A stretch of 39,766 nucleotides of DNA from Flammula alnicola (GCA_015499995.1 JADNRV010000392.1:1-39766), one strand, 5' to 3'; counted from the first letter of the stretch, positions 22,421-34,700 are shown. Numbers and translations are program-made. The notes: generated by a model not told the origin, from the letters alone.

Positions 22421-22964
22421 ATGGCTGAATATCAGGAACTAATATCTACTTATGTTTCTCTCCGTTGTCGTCATTGTGCTCGCGAAAATGTGCCCTTTGA
22501 TCATTGGCTAGGACTTGTCGATTCTCTTGGAGAGGTCGCCCCTCCCATAGGATAATTCGGGCCACCTTTACCGTTCTTTTGACACCTATGCTTGACCTTC
22601 CACTCAAAATAACTATCAAGAAGGAGAAGACGCACTGGATTTCACTTGTTCAAGTGTGTTCACAGACCCAAGGTTTCACTCCTGGAACTTCTATCTGTAT
22701 CTCGTCTACAACGTGGCTGAGTTCGAAGTCCTGTCTCTGACACGTTTCATGCTCTGTTACTCGAAGGATTTCGAGGGCAATCTTCCCCCAAATACTACGC
22801 AACAAATCAAGTGCAGCTTTGACAGCCGCTCCTTAAATGGATTAAAAGACGAACGTCGGGCGTCCGATTTCCCGCCATGCATATTCATTTTGTTCGGGGA
22901 CTTCTTTCAACGTTGCATTGATAACGAAACGTCAACATTACCGAAGGGGGACCACCCAAAATAA
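22421..22964 (+). pseudogene. Coding-like remnant upstream of UNC93 paralogue B
   Basis: 22421-22555 is open from ATG (MAEYQELISTYVSLRCRHCA). After frame breaks, 22614-22964 is open in another frame (NYQEGEDALDFTCSSVFTDP, RFHSWNFYLYLVYNVAEF). The two look like parts of one gene, but the junction at about 22555-22612 contains stops and no splice pair joins them. Family not recognised. Probably a decayed gene. Confidence 0.3.
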
Positions 22965-23060
22965 TCGTGACGGTGTAACTCCAGTCTCCCATGAGGCTTC
23001 GAATTTAAATGGAGTCAGCTGTTTATCGTGGTCCAAAAATAACCTCCTGCCAGTATCCCT

Positions 23061-23068
23061 TAAATAAG
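23061..23068 (+). promoter_or_regulatory. TATA-like element of UNC93 paralogue B
   Basis: TAAATAAG about 97 bases upstream of the start at 23158, followed by a C/T-rich leader. Position parallels the element of paralogue A. Confidence 0.35.
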
Positions 23069-23157
23069 ATAGGGATCGCGTAGCAGGATATACAACGCGT
23101 GGCTCCCCCTTCCGTCCCTCTCTGCCTTACGCTCTCTCTGGTGTAAAGAAAATCGAC

Positions 23158-25295
23158 ATGGCTGACATCACAGAGAAAGGCTCCGGGTACAACAGCGGTA
23201 GTAGCGACGATGGCTCTCAGAATCAGGTCGCGATTTATGAGCGTCCCACTGGATTCAAGGGCATATATTATCACCCAGTTACACAAGTAGTTATGCTGGG
23301 ATTTGTGTGCTTCATGGGCCCTGGTATGTTTTTTTTGGTGACCGTTTTGCTAGGAACTATTCATTGAAATCTCTACTCAGGTTTGTTTAATGCTCTGAAT
23401 GGTCTCGGGGCAGGAGGACAAGTCGATTCAACTACAAGCGCAAACGCCAATGTTGCTCTGTATTCCACCTTTGCCGCAGGAGCATTCTTCTCTGGGTAAA
23501 GTTCACGTTGACTGTGTTGAACACGTTCTTAAATAATGATGCCATCTTCAGTTCAATCAACAACAAGTTAGGCTCTCGCCTCACTCTCCTTCTCGGTACT
23601 ACTGGCTACTCGCTATATATCGGTGCCTTCCTGTAGGTCCACCAGTGTCCCAAATCTCAACCCGAACGTTGAATCTTGTCCCAACTCATGATTCCAGCGC
23701 CATGAATATCCATCCGCACGCTGGCGCATTCGTCGTCGCCGCTGGTGCCATTCTAGGCATTTGTGCAGGCTTACTGTGGACGGCCCAAGGTTCATTGATG
23801 TTGGCTTACGCGACCGAGGGCCAAAAGGGAAAATTCATTGGTATATTCTGGGCTATCTTCAATTTGGGCGCAGTTGTGGGTGCCTCAGTATCCCTCGGAC
23901 AAAATTTCCACTCTCAGGTGTGTAGTTCTAATGTGTGCATATGACAGAATTTTTAGCTCATTGGTATTTCTCCAGGCCAATTCTGGTAGGTTTATTATGA
24001 AAATAAAATACGAGAGATAAAGTTCTCTGATACGATTTCTACTTCGCAGTCGGAAATGGCACATACGTAAGACTTCGATCCAGCATTTTCGACTTTACTC
24101 TTTCTCATGAGCCCATTAGATTGGCTTCCTCATCCTCACTCTTATCGGCGTTATTATCCCTATGTTCATGGCCGACCCCGAGAAAATGATTCGTACCGAC
24201 GGAACGAAAGTGACTACTTCTAGGCATCCTTCCTGGAAGGTCGAACTTTACGGGCTTTGGATGACACTGCTCACAGACCCGATGGTAATCTTGCTCTTCC
24301 CCATGTTTTTTGCTTCAAACTGGTTCTACACCTGGCGTGAGTTGCCGTCTAATCCTATTGGCGCCTACGGCGGTCAGTAACTAAATAACTGAATGATTTG
24401 TATGAACAGAATTCAATGACTATAATTCCGCCTTGTTCAATGTGCGCGCCCGTTCGCTCAATGACCTCGTTTATTGGCTCTCGCAGATCGTAGGATCCGT
24501 CGCTATCGGGGCTCTGCTCGATCAACCCGCTATCTCTCGTCGTGCTCGGGCTTTCTCGGGCTGGACCATCTTGTTCCTTATGGTATTTGTTGTGCACATC
24601 TGGGCCTTCTTCTATCAAAAGTACGCAATTTTTCCGTGCCGAGTGCCTCAGTGGAGTGAATTGACTCTAAATCTTACAGACACTACACGAGAGCGTCTAT
24701 TCCTTCAAATGCCGTCAAACTCGATATCTTCGACCATGGGTACGGCGGCAGAATCATGCTTTACATCTTCTGCGGTCTGCTCGACGCTATGTGGCAAACC
24801 ACCGCCTATTGGATCATGGGCGCCATGTCAAACGACCCTGCGAAGCTGGCTCACTTTACGGGATTCTGTGAGTGCCACCCAATTTTTCTCTCTTTCGATA
24901 TGTTATCTTATTCATCCCCATTTCAGACAAATCCATCCAATCGGCCGGTGCAGCAGGAGCCTGGAGGGCGGACGCAGTAAAGAGGCCGTAAGTTGGACAT
25001 CATTCATATGCAACCGTCATATGGTACTGACAGATAACCACCAAGATTCATGAATATTTTTGTCTCTACTTGGGTGCTCCTTGTGGCTGGTCTTGTCTTT
25101 GCACTCCCCATGATCCATATGCGCGTCAAAAACCACACCGAGCTTCAAGACGAAACTCTGTATGTCTGTTTCGGCCATACCATCATCTCAAAGGTTATTG
25201 ATTACTTCCTATTGTCCAGTATGCGCATGGATGACTCCGGAAATATCCATGATGTTCATGAAGGCACTGGCAACGCCGTAAGGGAGAAAGCATGA
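23158..25295 (+). CDS. UNC93-like MFS transporter, paralogue B
   Basis: Twelve exons (23158-23323, 23381-23495, 23552-23632, 23698-23917, 23976-23985, 24050-24066, 24120-24336, 24410-24620, 24680-24867, 24927-24987, 25046-25159, 25220-25295) give 491 residues. Exons 1-8, 10 and 11 have exactly the lengths of paralogue A. Exon 9 is one codon shorter and exon 12 is seven codons shorter. Sequence landmarks match too: PVTQVVMLGFVCFMGPG, AGLLWTAQGSLMLAYATEGQ, FMADPEKMIRTDGTKV, FNVRARSLNDLVYWLSQIVG and LDAMWQTTAYWIMGAMSNDP. The N-terminal head begins MADITEKGSGYNSGSSDDGS. It is a member of the UNC-93/DUF895 MFS branch, presumably a plasma or internal membrane transporter; the substrate cannot be read from sequence. 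Inverted orientation relative to A suggests duplication by inversion or a foldback event. Confidence 0.94.
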
Positions 25296-25646
25296 TCGAG
25301 GACGCAGAATGAGTTCGTGATACTTAACGATAACCATGATTTAAACGCCATTGCACGAGACATGTATACAAATGATGAATTTAGTTTTTTGGAAGTCTTC
25401 AGCGCTCTAGATGTCTGATTGACTCCGATTCATGAAAAGTCGAAACTTTTGCCCAACTTTTGCGAAACGTGGTACTTTTCCATGAGAGAAGCTGCAGCTG
25501 TGTGTGGCGTCAATTAGTTCAGAGGCCAATGCCTTCTTGATCTTATCTTATCTCTCTCTTACGTTTTGAACACTATGATGTCCATTGTCTTCTCCATCTT
25601 TCACCCTTCCCTTCATTCCGCTTATCACGTTTGACTTTTGTACTCA

Positions 25647-28301
25647 ATGGCAGATATCTTGGTTGATACAGCCTCTCAGGCAAACTATGCTGATATCGCA
25701 ACAGAACATGTGGCATTTGATTGGAGTGTTGACTTCGAGGCGAAGGTTTTGAGTGGTTCTGCAACCCACGATCTGAAGGTAAAGAAGGATGGTGTCGAGG
25801 AAGTGATGTAAGACTTGTTCTCTTTACAATGTCTCTCCAAATCACCAACTTCTCAGATTCGATACGGGAGATCTTGATATCAGTGCGATTAGCGTCGACG
25901 GCGTGGATGTTAAAGTATGTCCTTTGTTCATCTATCGGAGAGTTGGTTATTGATTATCAGTGTAACGACCACAGTATGATGTCGAGCCCAAACATCCTGT
26001 CATGGGCTCGGCTTTGCATGTACCTTTACCGAAGGGCTTGTCGATTGGATCATCAGTCACTGTGAAGATCGACTACAATACGACCGAGGAATGTACCGCG
26101 CTACAGTGGTTGGACAAGGAGTAAGAGAATCGCTTCGAACATTTATGAGTGATTTTGAGCGAAAATGTAGTCAAACGCAAGGGAAGACATTCCCGTATCT
26201 ATTCAGTCAATGTCAGCCCATATATGCACGAGCTCTCGCTCCTCTCCAAGGTTCGTCCCCAATGTTAGCGTTCCAGCTTAATTTATCCTGATACTTTGAT
26301 TTTAGATACTCCTTCAAATAAGATTGTATGAACAGGCCTAGTACTCAACATTGCCAAATTCTCATAGCTGTTAACAGAAATATTCAGCGAAAGTGTCTTC
26401 TGTGCTTCCGGTTCTTCTCTCCGCTAGAATTGTGTCGCCTCCCTCCGACGGGCCGCCCCACGATGGCAAGGTCATTGGCAAAGACGTGGTAACATATACG
26501 TACAGTCAGGTTTGTAGCCCCGTCTTTGCATGCTCCCCTTGCGCTAACAATTATTTAGCCTGTTCCTATACCTTCGTATTTGATCGCCATCGCAGTTGGC
26601 AACGTCCGTTATCGAGCATTCTCCAAGCCCGAGGGTAAACAGTGGTCAAGTGGAATCTGGGCGGAGCCTGAGTTGATCGAAGCTGCGTATTGGGAGTTCA
26701 GTGAAGATACTACAAGGTACTATTTCTCATATATTTGGATGGGGTTGTTTAATGACCTCATGTCCCGCAGATTCTTGGCTGCAGAGGAGAACATCGTGAC
26801 GTCCTACAAATTTGGCGTCTATGACCTTCTCGTACTACCGCCCTCTTTTCCCTACGGAGGAATGGTAAGATCTAGATCCAACTACCCAAATGCAAACGTC
26901 ATCTCAAGTTCTCTATAGGAAAACGCATGTTTAACTTTTTTGACCCCAAGTAAGTTCAATCCGTTTAAACATTGCGCAAGTAATGACAGTGCACACACTT
27001 TTCAGCACTTTTGACTGGAGATCGTACCTTGGTCGACGTCGTAGTTCATGAGTTAACTCATTCATGGTTTGGCAATGGAGTCACGTAAAGATTTCAATAT
27101 GTGGCCTTGATCCTTGAATACGGACTTATTGTCATTTGTTTGCAGACACGCTAATCCTTCACATTTTTGGCTCAATGAAGGCTGGACGACCTACATCGAA
27201 CGAGTGCTACAAGAAGTTCTCCATTCTCCCGCTGAACGTGGATTTGCTTTTGTCATCGGGTCAAAGGCATTGTACGACTCGTTGAAGCAATACGAAAGTC
27301 GGCCAAAGTATCAAAGACTTGTCATTAGCTTTGACGAAGGCGAAGATCCAGACGATGCTTATAGCAGTATCCCTTATGAGAAAGGGGCAAACTTCATTCT
27401 TCATCTCGGTAAGTCTTTCTCTCTTTGCTTTGATTCAATAGATTGAATACGTGCCATCATCCACCATAGAAAGAACTTTGGGAGGCCTTGACGTGTTCTT
27501 ACCCTACGTCAGAGATTATGTTGACACTTTCATCGGAAAGAGCATAACAACCGCACAATGGAAAGCCCACCTTTACAGTTATTGGGAGAAGAACGGCGGG
27601 CCCGAGAAAATCAAGGCTCTGGACAGTGTTGATTTCGACGCATGGTTATTTGGCGAGGGCGTCGAGCTTCCGGTGAAGATGGAATATGACATCACTCTTG
27701 CCGAGACAGCATACAAGTTGGCGGAAAGATGGGACGCTGCCCGGAAGTCTGATGTGAAACATCTCGACTTCAAGGAGTCCGACCTTAAAGGTTTCAACTC
27801 CAATCAAATTGGTTCGTAATATCTTAGAGTTGAGGAATCATATCACCTGCTGAACCTAAAATAATAGTGGTTTTCCTTGAACGCCTGCAATCTTACCCTG
27901 CTTTGCCCTCTGACTTGGTTCTTCGCCTTGGAAGTTTATACCACCTCTCAACAACACCAAACGCAGAGATCCGACTCCGATTCTACGAAGTGGCACTCGC
28001 AGATCCTTCTTCGTCTGCTGCCAAGACCCTTGCGGTCGAGGCTGCGAAATGGGTTATTGGTGACGACGGATCTGGAGTGGTCAAGGGACGGATGAAGTTC
28101 TGCAGACCTGTGTTAAGGGCCGTTTCGAAAGTAGACAAGGATCTGGCGATTACCAACTGGGAGAAAGCAAAGACAGGATTCCATCCCATAGCCCGAAAAC
28201 TCGTCGAAAAGGTATGCATTATCGAAAATAGATAGGTATATAATTCCCTGACCCGGTTGATTGTCCTGCAGGATATCGGAATTACGTCGGTCAAGGCTTA
28301 A
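25647..28301 (+). CDS. LTA4H: M1-family aminopeptidase, leukotriene A4 hydrolase type
   Basis: Fourteen exons (25647-25807, 25857-25914, 25975-26120, 26171-26250, 26306-26325, 26378-26509, 26559-26716, 26771-26864, 26919-26949, 27006-27084, 27146-27408, 27470-27811, 27868-28211, 28272-28301) give 645 residues in frame. Landmarks include PYLFSQCQPIYARALAPLQD, the M1 exopeptidase motif YGGMENACLTF, the zinc site HELTHSWFGN with the third ligand in FWLNEGWTTYIER, PYEKGANFILHLE, and the C-terminal helical domain (WEKAKTGFHPIARKLVEK). Yeast Lap2 and human LTA4H share this plan and are zinc-dependent aminopeptidases with epoxide hydrolase activity; the fungal enzyme acts in cytosol and nucleus. All catalytic residues are present. 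Exon 5 is a 20-nt microexon. Convergent with the ArfGAP gene, 120 bases between stop codons. Confidence 0.95.
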
Positions 28302-28421
28302 TGTAAGGAGTAAGGCAGGAAACCGTTCCGCGAAATGTAATTCCATTACTTGTGTAAACAGGGACGATGTAAACTATTCACAAACCATCTCGAAATCAGA
28401 ATATAACAATTTAACAGTCTC

Positions 28422-29874
28422 TCACTTGAAACCACCCCAGATATCGCCGAAAACATCGTCTTTCTTCGGTGCAGGCTGAGCGGGATATGATGCACCGAAG
28501 AGATCTGGAGTAGCAGCAGGAGCAGCAGGAGGGGTAGGTGCACCCCAGACAGCATTCGTGTTGAACATCTGCTGCTGGGGGATCGTCGCAACAGCCGGAG
28601 CGCCCCAGACAGTAGACTGAGGAGGCATCACTGGCGCGCCTGACCAGCCAGAGGAAGCACCCCACATGCCTGTACCATTGGCGCCCACCATGCTAGTCAT
28701 AGGAGGGGGAACTTGTTGCTGCTGAACAGGTTGTTGCTGTTGAATGGGTTGTTGCTGGCCGCCCCAATAGGCAGCTTGGTTATTGAATTGACCAAAGGTA
28801 GCCGTTGCAGGAGCAGCTGAAACTGGGGGTGTGGCTGAGAATAATGAAAGGATATCTTGCTTCACATCTTTCTTTGGCTCCGGAGAAGCCGTGTTGTGGG
28901 CAGGCGTGGTGGGGGCATGGAAGTCTAACGAAAATAGGTCGTTCTGTGCGGCTGTAGGCTGCTGCTGCTGGGCTACGGGCGCTGGAGCTGCAGCGGCTTG
29001 CTGAGTAGTCGGTGTATGTACGGCTCCCGTAGGTCTATTTGAATAATTAGATGACAAGAGTTGATGTGCTTGGGGCTGGCGCGTTGTGATCGGAGCCGCA
29101 GCGGGTGCGCGAGTAGAGAAGCTGTGACTTGGCCCGTGCGTCGGACGCGATGAAGTTGTTGCGGGTGTGGTTGGGTATTGCTGAGGTGGCGCAGGTGCAA
29201 GTTGGGAAGGCGGGGCATGCTGTTGTGTTGAGGCGGCACTGTTGTCAAGCACAGATGGGTCGGCTGGTAGTGGTCCATCTAATGCCCATCTACGCGATTC
29301 ATATTTCGAGCGGATAAAGGACTCCATTTTACTGCGATTAAGAAGATAAATCACTATTTTCAGGAGGCAGGATAGTGATAACAGACGTACTGCTCGGGAG
29401 GTACATGCCCTGGCTTGAGATGTGCTTCCCAATACAAATTCGCCAGGTGGTTTCCCCACTTTTGGATTGACTATCGCAGACATCCATGTCAGCATCGAAG
29501 GAGACCTGTGGGCAAGATAAATCGCACCTCCATCTGCTCTGGTGTCCAGACATCCAGGTCAACGGACTTGACCTTGCTTATATGTGTGCCCATTCCGCGA
29601 TGGATTCCAGAGCATCGAATGCACAGAAACACGCCACTGATATCGCGTCAGAAGAAAATACGACAAGCATCGTCAAATGTCACGCACAGATTCCAGGATG
29701 CCCAACGAGGATCTGCATATCATCGTCAGTCAGCTGAACTGCAAATGCGACATGTCACAGATGAAACTGACCATTGCGCTTGCAGTCGGCGCAGACCTTA
29801 TTCTCAGGTCGCTTCACAAGCTCCCTTAATGTCCTCGCAAATCGCTCTGTAGTGGCTTTGTCTTGTCTTGACAT
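28422..29874 (-). CDS. ArfGAP of SMAP/Age2 type
   Basis: Five exons (29874-29772, 29712-29688, 29636-29528, 29470-29391, 29331-28422) give 408 residues. The N-terminal ArfGAP zinc finger is complete: [20 protein letters not shown] followed by [20 protein letters not shown], with the CX2CX16CX2C spacing and the catalytic Arg in IHRGMG. It continues with [35 protein letters not shown] and [12 protein letters not shown]. The rest is Gln/Pro/Ala-rich and probably disordered, with repeated VWGA(P) units and a C-terminal [11 protein letters not shown], which resembles adaptor- or clathrin-binding short motifs. Such proteins stimulate GTP hydrolysis on Arf at trans-Golgi and endosomes. Closest yeast relative by domain order is Age2, human SMAP1/2. 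Exon 2 is only 25 nt. Confidence 0.93.
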
Positions 29875-31736
29875 GGTGGTTGCTGTAAGTCACAGTCAGT
29901 GCGACTCTCATGATGATCACCGAGAGGCTCTAGCATAGCAAAGCCAAATAAGAGCGGAAGATTGGGGCGCATTTCCTTTTCGGGTAATTAGTATATGTAA
30001 CGGCTCAAGCTCAGCTTCATGCAAGATGGCGAAGATAGAGCTGATAATTTATAGATTACTTTTCGCAATGAGGAATAGGAATGGTACTAGTCGCGTAATA
30101 ACGTATACATTGGGGTTCTTTTGGTACGTCCGGGCGCTATCAGTTTGCTACCGTTCAGTACCCGGGTGAGATATGACAAAACTCACACTAGAATCTTGCT
30201 CTCTTCACTCCCAAACGTCGGAGTTTCCCACATATAAAAATTAAAAGTTTCTGGCGATGTCAAGGAATGGCCAACCGACGCTTATGATAGTCACAATTCT
30301 CAGTAACTAATGAAGATCTCCTTTATTTTTAGATCCCTTCTTCCATTGACTACGCCTGAACGCCCATTGAATCGACCACCTATCGCCACTCAGCTGCCGT
30401 CCTTGCTGTGAGAGAATCTTGTGGTTCAAATCAATTCCTCGCACACACCAGCATGTCAAAGCCTGAGTAAAATCGAGGGCAGGATCTCGCCGTCCAGGTC
30501 AAACATCTAGCGACCTATTGCCCTATGAGGGGTATTTAAGGTTGATCTTCTTTAGTCGGTTATATGTGTGGGCTTTGTTTTTTTTTACACGTATAATTGT
30601 CTGCAACCGGAGCCGAATATTAATGCCATGATAGGCCTGAGGTCGCGCAGCGCGGCGGGCCATTGGACGGCGTCCGAGCCAACGATATCATTTTCATAGG
30701 TAAGCTTGTTGAGTCCTCTAATGGCTCCGGGAATGCCAGTCGTTATCTACTTATGCTTACGAAGAGAAGATTTGCCCGGCTTGATATCCACCGAGGTTCC
30801 CGTGGGATGGTATATCCCGCTGTGTTACCCACGTCGCCTCTCCCTCTTTCAAATAATGGTTCTCTGAGGCCAGTCGATATCATTCCGATGTGATGGATCC
30901 AATATGGGTTCAATGCGGAAATCCACACTCCTGAGGCTGCGCCACACTATTTCACTGCAAGGCAAACCGTGCCTTGATCGTTGAAATCATGTCTCGGACA
31001 CGCTTAGAAGAGAAAAGGGTCATCGAGAAGATTAAAACTTTATCTGATTAGATTGCAAACGCTGTTATCACCGCAGAACATAAAAAGCATACGAGCTCGA
31101 AACGCAAAGGGAGAGCCTAAAAGAGCCTAAAGTAATTCATCCTTGAAGCCGAATGGGAATATTGGCCACAAACTTGGGCGAACTGAGGCTTTCAATCGAA
31201 CTGGCCGCAGCTGGCCGCTGTTGATTCCGATGATCAGGCGATTGGTATCCATGTCGCATGGTGACCAAGCCTTAGGATAGGCAACCCTTCGCAGTGACTT
31301 TTGGATCTTACGGTCTGATATCCATCATGATATCGAGCGGAGAGGGCGGGCCGTGGAGGAATGATGAACGTTAGACAGGTTTAACTGAAAGAGGCATCGC
31401 TTTTTGTTTCCTGTGATGACCCGGAGTAGTAGCGTGGATAAGGGTCACCTAGAGGATGCGCTATGTAAAATATATTTAGTGATACGGTAGAAGAAGTACG
31501 CCGTGTAAGTTAGAAGAAACTTGGGGTATGTGCACGTGTGATTTGAATTTATTTTGATTGTGGCTTGCTGATTGCAACAGATTCGTGTCTCGTTCCTCGT
31601 CGTCGTTGGCAGCGTACTCGCTGTTAAAATCGTCTTTCTCTCGTTAGTCCCCCTTTCCCTTTCTATTGCAGCTCGTCGCCACCGCTGACACCGGGCACAG
31701 CGTGTGCGGGTCAGGACGGACAACCGAATACAGCCC
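29875..31736. other. Intergenic, no supported gene
   Basis: 1.86 kb between divergent ArfGAP and Q-rich genes. The largest ORF (30663-30893, 76 codons) has no motif and overlaps an antisense ORF of similar size. The last 200 bases may be the 5' UTR of the Q-rich gene, possibly with an upstream intron ending at TTGCAG near 31670. I see no repeat or RNA gene. Confidence 0.5.
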
Positions 31737-34700
31737 ATGGCCGTTCTGGCAACTCCTGACTGGCTTCACAACATGGACAACAACCGCCAGCGAACTTCTC
31801 CCGCCAACGAGGGCCAGGGCCAGGGATCCCATCCACAGACCCCGCAGCAACAGCAGCAACATCAGCAGCAACATCAGCAGCAGCTCTTGCACCAGCAACA
31901 GCAACAGCAGCAGATGCTTCTCGCGCAGCAGCAGTCTGGGTATCCCTACCCGGTCCAGCAACAACCACAGGGTAGCTGGACACCGAACATCACCGCGCCT
32001 CCATTTTACCCTTCTTTTTACCAAAATCAGCAGCAGCAGCCCCCGCCACAGCCTTATCAGACGCAACAGGCGCCCTTCTTTGATCCTGCCAACGCCCAGC
32101 TCGCTGCACAATGGGCGTACCAGCAGATGATGTTTAATGCGCAGCATGGCTTTCCCCAGCACATTCCCCCCTCACAGCGGCCGCCTAACCCAAACCAACC
32201 GGGACAACCCCAGGGCGCACCCGACTACTTTTCACAAGCTCAGCTCCCACCCGTGTTTAACCCCTTCCCTAGTGGCACTCCACCACCACACGCTAATCGG
32301 CCAGGTGACCAGCAGACCCAACCCTATCCTGGATTTCATCCGTACAGACGCCCCAATCGACAGCAATCATCGCCTGCTGAGGTCGCCAGCGAAAGGCGGC
32401 AGGGGCAGGGACAGGGTATCGGCCAGATACCGCACCCACCGTACGCGCGCCCAGATGCGTCAGGATCTTCATCGTCCATTAACTCATCCTCCAGCCAACG
32501 CCAACGCACTAACAGTAACCAAAGCGCGCACAGCAGTGGGCACAACGTCCCTGCACCAGTCCATCGCGGAGTTTCTCCTGCCCAGAGCTCCCCCGAGGCT
32601 CGCCTTCCCCTGTTGCTTCATCCTCTACGCCCAGCCCTCTCCGTCAGCCTCACATCCGCAGCGGATCCGCGTCTTCTTCGACATCCACGGCGACGGCGAC
32701 GTCTATCCGCCCGTCGCCTTCTTTGCCGACAACCGCCACTTCTACCGCGTCGGCATCCACGAACGCGACAGTTTCCGCTTCCTCGTCTGTCACGCCACGT
32801 CTGACCCGCCCATCACCGCTTTCGCAAGGTACCTTTACTGCCTCGGAGAAGCGTCGGTCTCGGGATGATATTGATCTTGGAGCCATGCATTCGGAATCCA
32901 TGCCCACCGCCACCATGATCCGCAGTGGCGGTCTCAAAGGCCGGCTCAGACGAGCACTTTCCTTCAACGCTGCACAGACCCTTAAGGAAGAAGCAGACGC
33001 GGAGGTGGCGGCGGAGAAAGCTGCAGCTGAGGGCCACGACGACGAGGATGACGACGACGACGTGTCAATCAAGGCGTCGCAGGTGAATGGTAAACTAAAA
33101 GAAAATTCGAGTACACCGGCGATCAAGGTTAAATCCTCGATGTCCGGTGCGGAGGATGAAGGTCCAATGTCTGCTTCAACATCGGCGGCATCTATGCCAG
33201 TGAAGAAGAAGGGTCGGGCAGCCTCCCTGTTCAATTCGCGGTTAAATGCGAGCACGGATAATATTTCGCTGTCTTCGACTGTCAGCAGTGCAAGTGTCAT
33301 GATCCGTAAGCTCGGTGCCATGGGCAAGCTCGCTCGGCGAAACTCGCTTGCTGGAATCACGTCTCTGTTCAAAGACAAGGACAAGTCCAAAGACAAGGAT
33401 GGTGCGGAGGGTTCGGGGTCGTCGAAAGGGAAGAAAAAGGAGAAGGATAAGAAAAGTGCTAAAGGGGCAGCTTCATTGGCAAGTGTGTCGCATGTTACGG
33501 CAGAACTGGATCGACCCAGCGCGACGGGTGATTGGAGTGTCGGGACGGATATGAATGGACTGTCTCCTGCTGCGAAACTTGCGAGGCAGCACACGTTGAA
33601 GAGTAACGCTGAGGCGGCTGCTAAGGCAAAGGAGGCGATGGAAGCCAGAGACGCTGCTGCAGCTGCAGCAGCTCCTTCTGGCGGCCAACGGGTAAATGGT
33701 GTCATTGTGAATGGGACACAGGTGCCTGCTTGGGACCATAACACCACGACGCGACAAGGGTCGGTGTCTCCCGTTAAAGGTGGTTCTTCAGGCGGTGTGA
33801 GGATCAACGAGGACGGCACAAGGACGTTGATCGAGGACGATGATGATGAGAGCGACGATGGGCATTACCATCATCATTATCAGCAACATCCACACCATGG
33901 CCAGCAACAGCGACAGCAAGGATTCCATGCGGATGGATGGGACGACGATGAGGATTGGGATCAAGATGGAGACGGAGAACGAGATGAGGAAGAGGATGTG
34001 ACGATCCGGGTGGGCGTGGACCAGAGGACCAGCATCGATAGCGGCGAGGATGAAAGGTACATATATGGCCAACATAACCAGCTACAGGTCCAGCACCCGG
34101 CGGACATGGAGCCGTGGGCGGTCGATCTCCGACGCAGCGTCGAGAGGACTCGGAGACCTGCCAAGGGCATCTTGAAGCGTGCGTTGCATTATCTTTCATT
34201 TCTCTCTCTCTCTCTTTATGCTCTCTCTTTCCTACATCGTTGTTCTAGTTACCTCGTTCCTTTTTCTGACGGCTTTGCTGGGAGTTTCTTTCGTTTATTT
34301 ACCATACTTTGTTTCTTCTAGGTGCGGAAAGCTATGATCAACATGCATACCTACACGACCCAGCAAATCTTCCTCATCGCCTCCGGTCAAACTCGTATAA
34401 TAACGCTTCCACTGCCCATTCAGAGCTCGGGCCGCTAGCGCGCATGCCGTCACCCGACCCCGACCACATTGATGGCTTGCATCGACACGGATCGCATTCT
34501 TCTGGCCATGGTCCATCGGGGTCTACATCCTCGTTGCCTTCGCAAGACACATCACCGCCTCTGTTGCCCCCGCTGTCATTCGACTCGAACTCGTCACCTC
34601 TTGCGAGCTCCTTCAGCACGTCTGATACGTCAAAAGACCTGCCTGACACTCCGACGACGGCGACTAGCTCGACTTTCACTGCCAGCACGAGCTTTACTAG

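Larger units (their letters stand above)
20419..23157. other. Spacer between the divergent UNC93-like paralogues
   Basis: 2.7 kb without a confident gene. A minus-strand ORF at 20696-21271 has no motif. A short coding-like stretch at 22421-22964 and a perfect palindrome at 21676-21709 are listed separately. The two ends carry the promoters of the flanking genes, which still look alike: a TATA-like hexamer, then a C/T-rich leader, then the start codon. Confidence 0.55.

Noticed and set aside
23023..23286. 87-codon minus-strand ORF over the UNC93 B promoter and first exon
   Set aside because: Antisense to a well supported coding exon and without any motif.
31644..32162. 172-codon minus-strand ORF rich in Leu
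   Set aside because: It is the reverse reading of the CAG/CAA repeats (poly-Leu/Val) and has no independent support.
32650..33819. 389-codon minus-strand ORF antisense to the Q/S-rich gene
   Set aside because: Low-complexity Ser/Ala/Val translation that mirrors the codon bias of the plus-strand gene. No motif, and the sense strand has the conserved C-terminus.
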